The notes under the pieces are model-generated. The model saw only the letters and a program-made list of their open reading frames with translations. It made no database searches and was not told the DNA's origin. The position numbers and the translations under genes are program-made. Positions 49,236 to 51,573 of a DNA stretch of 51,573 nucleotides are shown piece after piece. The DNA is from CAVVXX01 sp052389895 (lineage in GTDB: Bacteria > Pseudomonadota > Alphaproteobacteria > Micropepsales > Micropepsaceae). The DNA is taken from the NCBI GenBank assembly GCA_052389895.1, contig JBQTHM010000025.1, forward strand, positions 1 to 51,573, written 5' to 3'. Within the stretch, counting starts at the first letter, position 1. The number at the start of each line of letters is the position of its first letter.

Positions 49236-50249
49236 ATGCCGGTCATGAACATGATCCAGGCGCTCAACTCCGCTCTCAATGTCACGATGGCTGGGGACGA
49301 AAACGTGTGCACCTTCGGCGAGGACGTGGGCTATTTCGGTGGCGTGTTCCGCGTCACCGACGGGCTGCAGAAGAAATACGGCGTCAAGCGTTGTTTCGAT
49401 TCCCCCATTAGCGAAGGCGGCATTATCGCGACGGCCATTGGCATGGCCGTGTATGGCTTACGCCCTGTCGTGGAAATCCAGTTTGCCGATTACATCTATC
49501 CCGGCTTCGACCAGATCGTGTCGGAAGCCGCGCGAATCCGTTACCGCTCGGCCGGGCAGTTCTGGGTGCCGCTCACCATCCGCGCGCCTTGCGGCGGCGG
49601 CATTTTCGGCGGTCAGACCCACAGCCAAAGCCCCGAGGCGCTGTTCAGCCACGTGGCGGGATTGAAGACGGTAATCCCGTCCACCCCCTACGATGCGAAA
49701 GGGCTGCTGATAGCGTCGATCGAAGACGACGATCCGGTGATCTTCCTCGAGCCCAAGCGCATCTATAACGGCCCCTTCGACGGCCACCACGACCGGCCCG
49801 TCATCCCGTGGTCGAAGCATCCCGCCAGCGAAGTGCCGGAAGGCCATTACGTTGTGCCGCTCGGCAAGGCCAACATCGTGCGCGCAGGCGAGGCCGTCAC
49901 CGTGCTCGCCTACGGCACCATGGTGCACGTGGCGGTGAACGCGGCGGAAGAAAACAGCATCGATGCGGAAGTCATCGATCTGCGCACCATGGTGCCGGTC
50001 GACATAGAGACAATTGTGGAGTCGGTGAAGAAAACCGGCCGCTGCGTCATCGTGCATGAGGCGACGCGCACCTGCGGTTATGGCGCTGAGCTTGCATCGC
50101 TCGTGCAGGAACACTGCTTCTATCACCTGGAAGCGCCCATCGAGCGCGTGACGGGGTATGACACGCCCTATCCGCACGCCTTCGAATGGGACTATTTTCC
50201 GAGTCCACACCGAGTCGCCGAAGCCATGCGGCGCGGGATCGAGGGCTGA
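49236..50249 (+). CDS. bkdA2: Branched-chain 2-oxo acid dehydrogenase E1, beta subunit
   Basis: A 337-residue partner of the alpha subunit forming the alpha2beta2 E1. Motifs: VFGEDVGYF-like CTFGEDVGYFGGVFRVT, FDSPISEGGIIATAIGMAVYG, EIQFADYIYPGFDQIVSEA, RAPCGGGIFGGQTHSQSPEA and EVIDLRTMVPVDIETIVES, plus the C-terminal VTGYDTPYPHAFEWDYFP. Length and motifs are standard. It starts one base after the alpha-subunit stop and is followed by two bases before E2, a normal bkd operon order. Confidence 0.95.
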   Translation: MPVMNMIQALNSALNVTMAGDENVCTFGEDVGYFGGVFRVTDGLQKKYGVKRCFDSPISEGGIIATAIGMAVYGLRPVVEIQFADYIYPGFDQIVSEAARIRYRSAGQFWVPLTIRAPCGGGIFGGQTHSQSPEALFSHVAGLKTVIPSTPYDAKGLLIASIEDDDPVIFLEPKRIYNGPFDGHHDRPVIPWSKHPASEVPEGHYVVPLGKANIVRAGEAVTVLAYGTMVHVAVNAAEENSIDAEVIDLRTMVPVDIETIVESVKKTGRCVIVHEATRTCGYGAELASLVQEHCFYHLEAPIERVTGYDTPYPHAFEWDYFPSPHRVAEAMRRGIEG

Positions 50250-50251
50250 CC

Positions 50252-51573
50252 ATGGGACACTTCATCTACAAGCTGCCGGACGTGGGCGAAGGCACCGCCG
50301 AGGCCGAAATCGTCAAGTGGTACGTGAAGGCCGGCGACCACGTGAAGGAAGACCAGCACCTAGTCGACGTGATGACCGACAAGGCCACGGTGGAGATGAC
50401 CTCGCCCGTGACCGGAAAGGTGATCACGCTGCACGGCAACCCCGGCGAGAAGGCCACCGTGGGCGCGCCCTTGGCCGAATTCGAAGTGGAAGGGGCGGGG
50501 AACGCCACGGCGGCCTCGGCGCCCCCTCAGTCACGCCCCGCGCAAGCGCGTGGCGCGACGGCTCCCCCAAAGGGGGAGCACGAGGCTGTGACTCGTCCTC
50601 CCCCGTTGGGGGAGGCGCCCCGCGGAGCGGGGCGGAGGGGGCCGGGTGCTGCTGCAGCGCCCGTCAGGGAAAGGGAGCCAATTGCGGCGCGCGCACCCGC
50701 GATGGAAACACCTCCCGCCTTTGTCTCGCCTAAAGTGGGCGAAAAGCCGCTGGCCTCGCCCGCCGTGCGCAATCGCGCGCATGAACTGGGCATCGAGTTG
50801 CAGTTCGTGCCGGGAACGGGACCGGCGGGGCGCATCACACACGAAGACCTGGACAATTACATCGCTACGGGCGGGCGCGCGGCCGCGGCGAAAACGGCGC
50901 GCGGCTACGCCAAGCGCGAAGGTGTGGAAGAGATCAAGGTAATCGGCCTGCGCCGCAAGATCGCCGAGCGCATGCAGGAGGCCAAGCGCCACATTCCGCA
51001 TTTTGCCTATGTCGAAGAAGTGGACATGACGGAGCTGGAATCGCTCCGCGCGCACCTGAACGAAAACAAAAGGCCGGAGCAGCCGAAGCTCACTGTGCTG
51101 CCCTTCCTCATGCGGACGCTGTGCCACGTCATACCCGAATTTCCCCAGGTGAACGCGCGCTTTGACGACGAACAGGGTGTGGTCACGCGCTACGCCGCCG
51201 TGCACATCGGCATCGCCACGCAGACGGTGAATGGGCTGATCGTGCCGGTCGTCCGCCACGCGGAGGCGCTCGATTTGTGGAGCGCCGCGGCCGAGCTCGC
51301 GCGCCTTGCCGCGCTCACCCGCGAAGGCAAGGCCAGCCGCGACGATCTCGTAGGCTCCACCATCACGATCACGAGCCTCGGCGCGCTGGGCGGCGTCGTT
51401 ACCACGCCCATCATCAATTATCCGGAAGTGGCCATCATCGGACCCAACGCCATCGTCGAGCGCCCCGTCGTGCACAACGGCCACATCGCAGTACGCAAGA
51501 TGATGAATCTCTCGTCCTGCTTTGATCACCGCGTGGTGGACGGCTACGACGCTGCCCAGTTCATCCAGCGCGT
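50252..51573 (+). CDS. bkdB: Branched-chain 2-oxo acid dehydrogenase E2 (lipoamide acyltransferase), 3'-truncated
   Basis: The visible 440 residues run off the right edge. Residues 1-75 are the lipoyl domain, with K44 in VMTDKATVEM as the lipoylated lysine. Residues 90-131 are encoded by a palindromic repeat element (see 50521-50643). Then a linker, the E3-binding domain (about 166-205: ASPAVRNRAHELGIELQFVP, GRITHEDLDNY), and the catalytic domain (from about 225) with RRKIAERMQEAKRHIPHF, IGIATQTVNGLIVPVV and the active-site SCFDHRVVDGYDAAQFIQ. It transfers the acyl group to CoA. The third subunit, lipoamide dehydrogenase, presumably lies beyond the window. Confidence 0.95.
   Translation, partial: MGHFIYKLPDVGEGTAEAEIVKWYVKAGDHVKEDQHLVDVMTDKATVEMTSPVTGKVITLHGNPGEKATVGAPLAEFEVEGAGNATAASAPPQSRPAQARGATAPPKGEHEAVTRPPPLGEAPRGAGRRGPGAAAAPVREREPIAARAPAMETPPAFVSPKVGEKPLASPAVRNRAHELGIELQFVPGTGPAGRITHEDLDNYIATGGRAAAAKTARGYAKREGVEEIKVIGLRRKIAERMQEAKRHIPHFAYVEEVDMTELESLRAHLNENKRPEQPKLTVLPFLMRTLCHVIPEFPQVNARFDDEQGVVTRYAAVHIGIATQTVNGLIVPVVRHAEALDLWSAAAELARLAALTREGKASRDDLVGSTITITSLGALGGVVTTPIINYPEVAIIGPNAIVERPVVHNGHIAVRKMMNLSSCFDHRVVDGYDAAQFIQR
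50521..50643 (+). repeat. Palindromic intergenic-type repeat inside the E2 coding sequence
   Basis: The 123 bases hold several perfect hairpins: GCTCCCCCAAAGGGGGAGC (50561-50579), CCTCCCCCGTTGGGGGAGG (50597-50615) and GCCCCGCGGAGCGGGGC close after. The layout, a run like CCCCCTCAGTCACGC, then a mirrored G/C block, is that of dispersed palindromic repeats usually found between genes in alphaproteobacteria. Here it sits in the linker between the lipoyl and E3-binding domains and keeps the frame (41 codons), giving a Pro/Ala/Arg/Gly-rich segment. Confidence 0.75.

Noticed and set aside
48325..49248. A 307-codon plus-strand frame overlapping E1-alpha
   Set aside because: Out-of-frame shadow, very Arg-rich, within a gene with complete ThDP motifs.
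50531..51529. A 332-codon minus-strand open frame opposite the E2 gene
   Set aside because: The plus strand encodes E2 with lipoyl, E3-binding and catalytic motifs; the minus frame is a shadow lengthened by the palindromic repeat.
1..51573. CRISPR arrays, rRNA or tRNA genes
   Set aside because: No regularly spaced identical repeats and no recognisable rRNA or tRNA sequence were seen while reading; a covariance-model scan would settle it.

Overview
The window reads as a chromosomal stretch of an alphaproteobacterium. The evidence is protein-level: TonB-dependent receptors with the VVVTG-type N-terminus, an HWE-type histidine kinase, a Kdo hydroxylase, an ELM1-like protein, the DUF1326/DUF2182 pair, and a homogentisate plus branched-chain keto acid degradation block. 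Genus cannot be fixed from sequence alone; a Caulobacterales- or Rhizomicrobium-like heterotroph would fit.

Positions 1-14,000 are an accessory, insertion-sequence-scarred region. It carries a partial DUF1801 gene, a 950-residue TonB-dependent receptor, small secreted proteins, an ACT-domain protein, a dead fragment of a Rieske protein gene, and an EF-Tu-derived GTPase-domain fragment behind a signal peptide. At least five IS3-family pieces are present. One is intact (8039-9241) with 4-bp target duplications and sits inside a gene for an exported coiled-coil protein, which can be rebuilt exactly by removing it. The others (385-479, 4805-5276, 7406-7506, 13197-13998) are decayed relatives of a second lineage.

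Positions 14,300-19,700 look acquired: a four-gene integrative-element remnant (tyrosine integrase, AlpA-like regulator, small protein, replication/regulator-like protein), then a divergently transcribed FAD-linked oxidase and HxlR-type regulator.

Positions 20,000-34,000 hold single genes and short groups: an HWE sensor kinase, a flavin-dependent tryptophan-halogenase-like protein, an NrtS-like membrane protein, an MFS transporter, HMG-CoA lyase, a DUF2946 protein followed by a ZnuD-like TonB receptor, a TPR protein, an aspartate-family aminotransferase, a Tat-exported beta-carbonic-anhydrase-like protein and a polytopic GT-C-like protein.

Positions 34,000-45,200 contain an EF-G-like GTPase with DUF1326 and DUF2182 proteins, thioredoxin reductase, a tightly coupled operon (ELM1-like, 2OG-Fe(II) oxygenase, 652-residue unknown), an Lrp/AsnC regulator, Kdo hydroxylase, maleylacetoacetate isomerase and a 1-Cys peroxiredoxin. 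From 45,294 to the right edge lies a catabolic block: homogentisate dioxygenase, a Cys/Met-metabolism PLP enzyme, then E1-alpha, E1-beta and E2 of a branched-chain 2-oxo acid dehydrogenase. Together with HMG-CoA lyase these suggest growth on amino acids such as Tyr, Phe, Leu, Ile and Val. The E2 gene carries an in-frame palindromic repeat element in its linker.

The observations most worth a second look are the exported, P-loop-less EF-Tu fragment, the repeat domesticated into the E2 coding sequence, the coupled 652-aa/2OG-oxygenase/ELM1 operon close to a Kdo hydroxylase gene, and the IS-split secreted gene. No CRISPR array, rRNA or tRNA gene was recognised.
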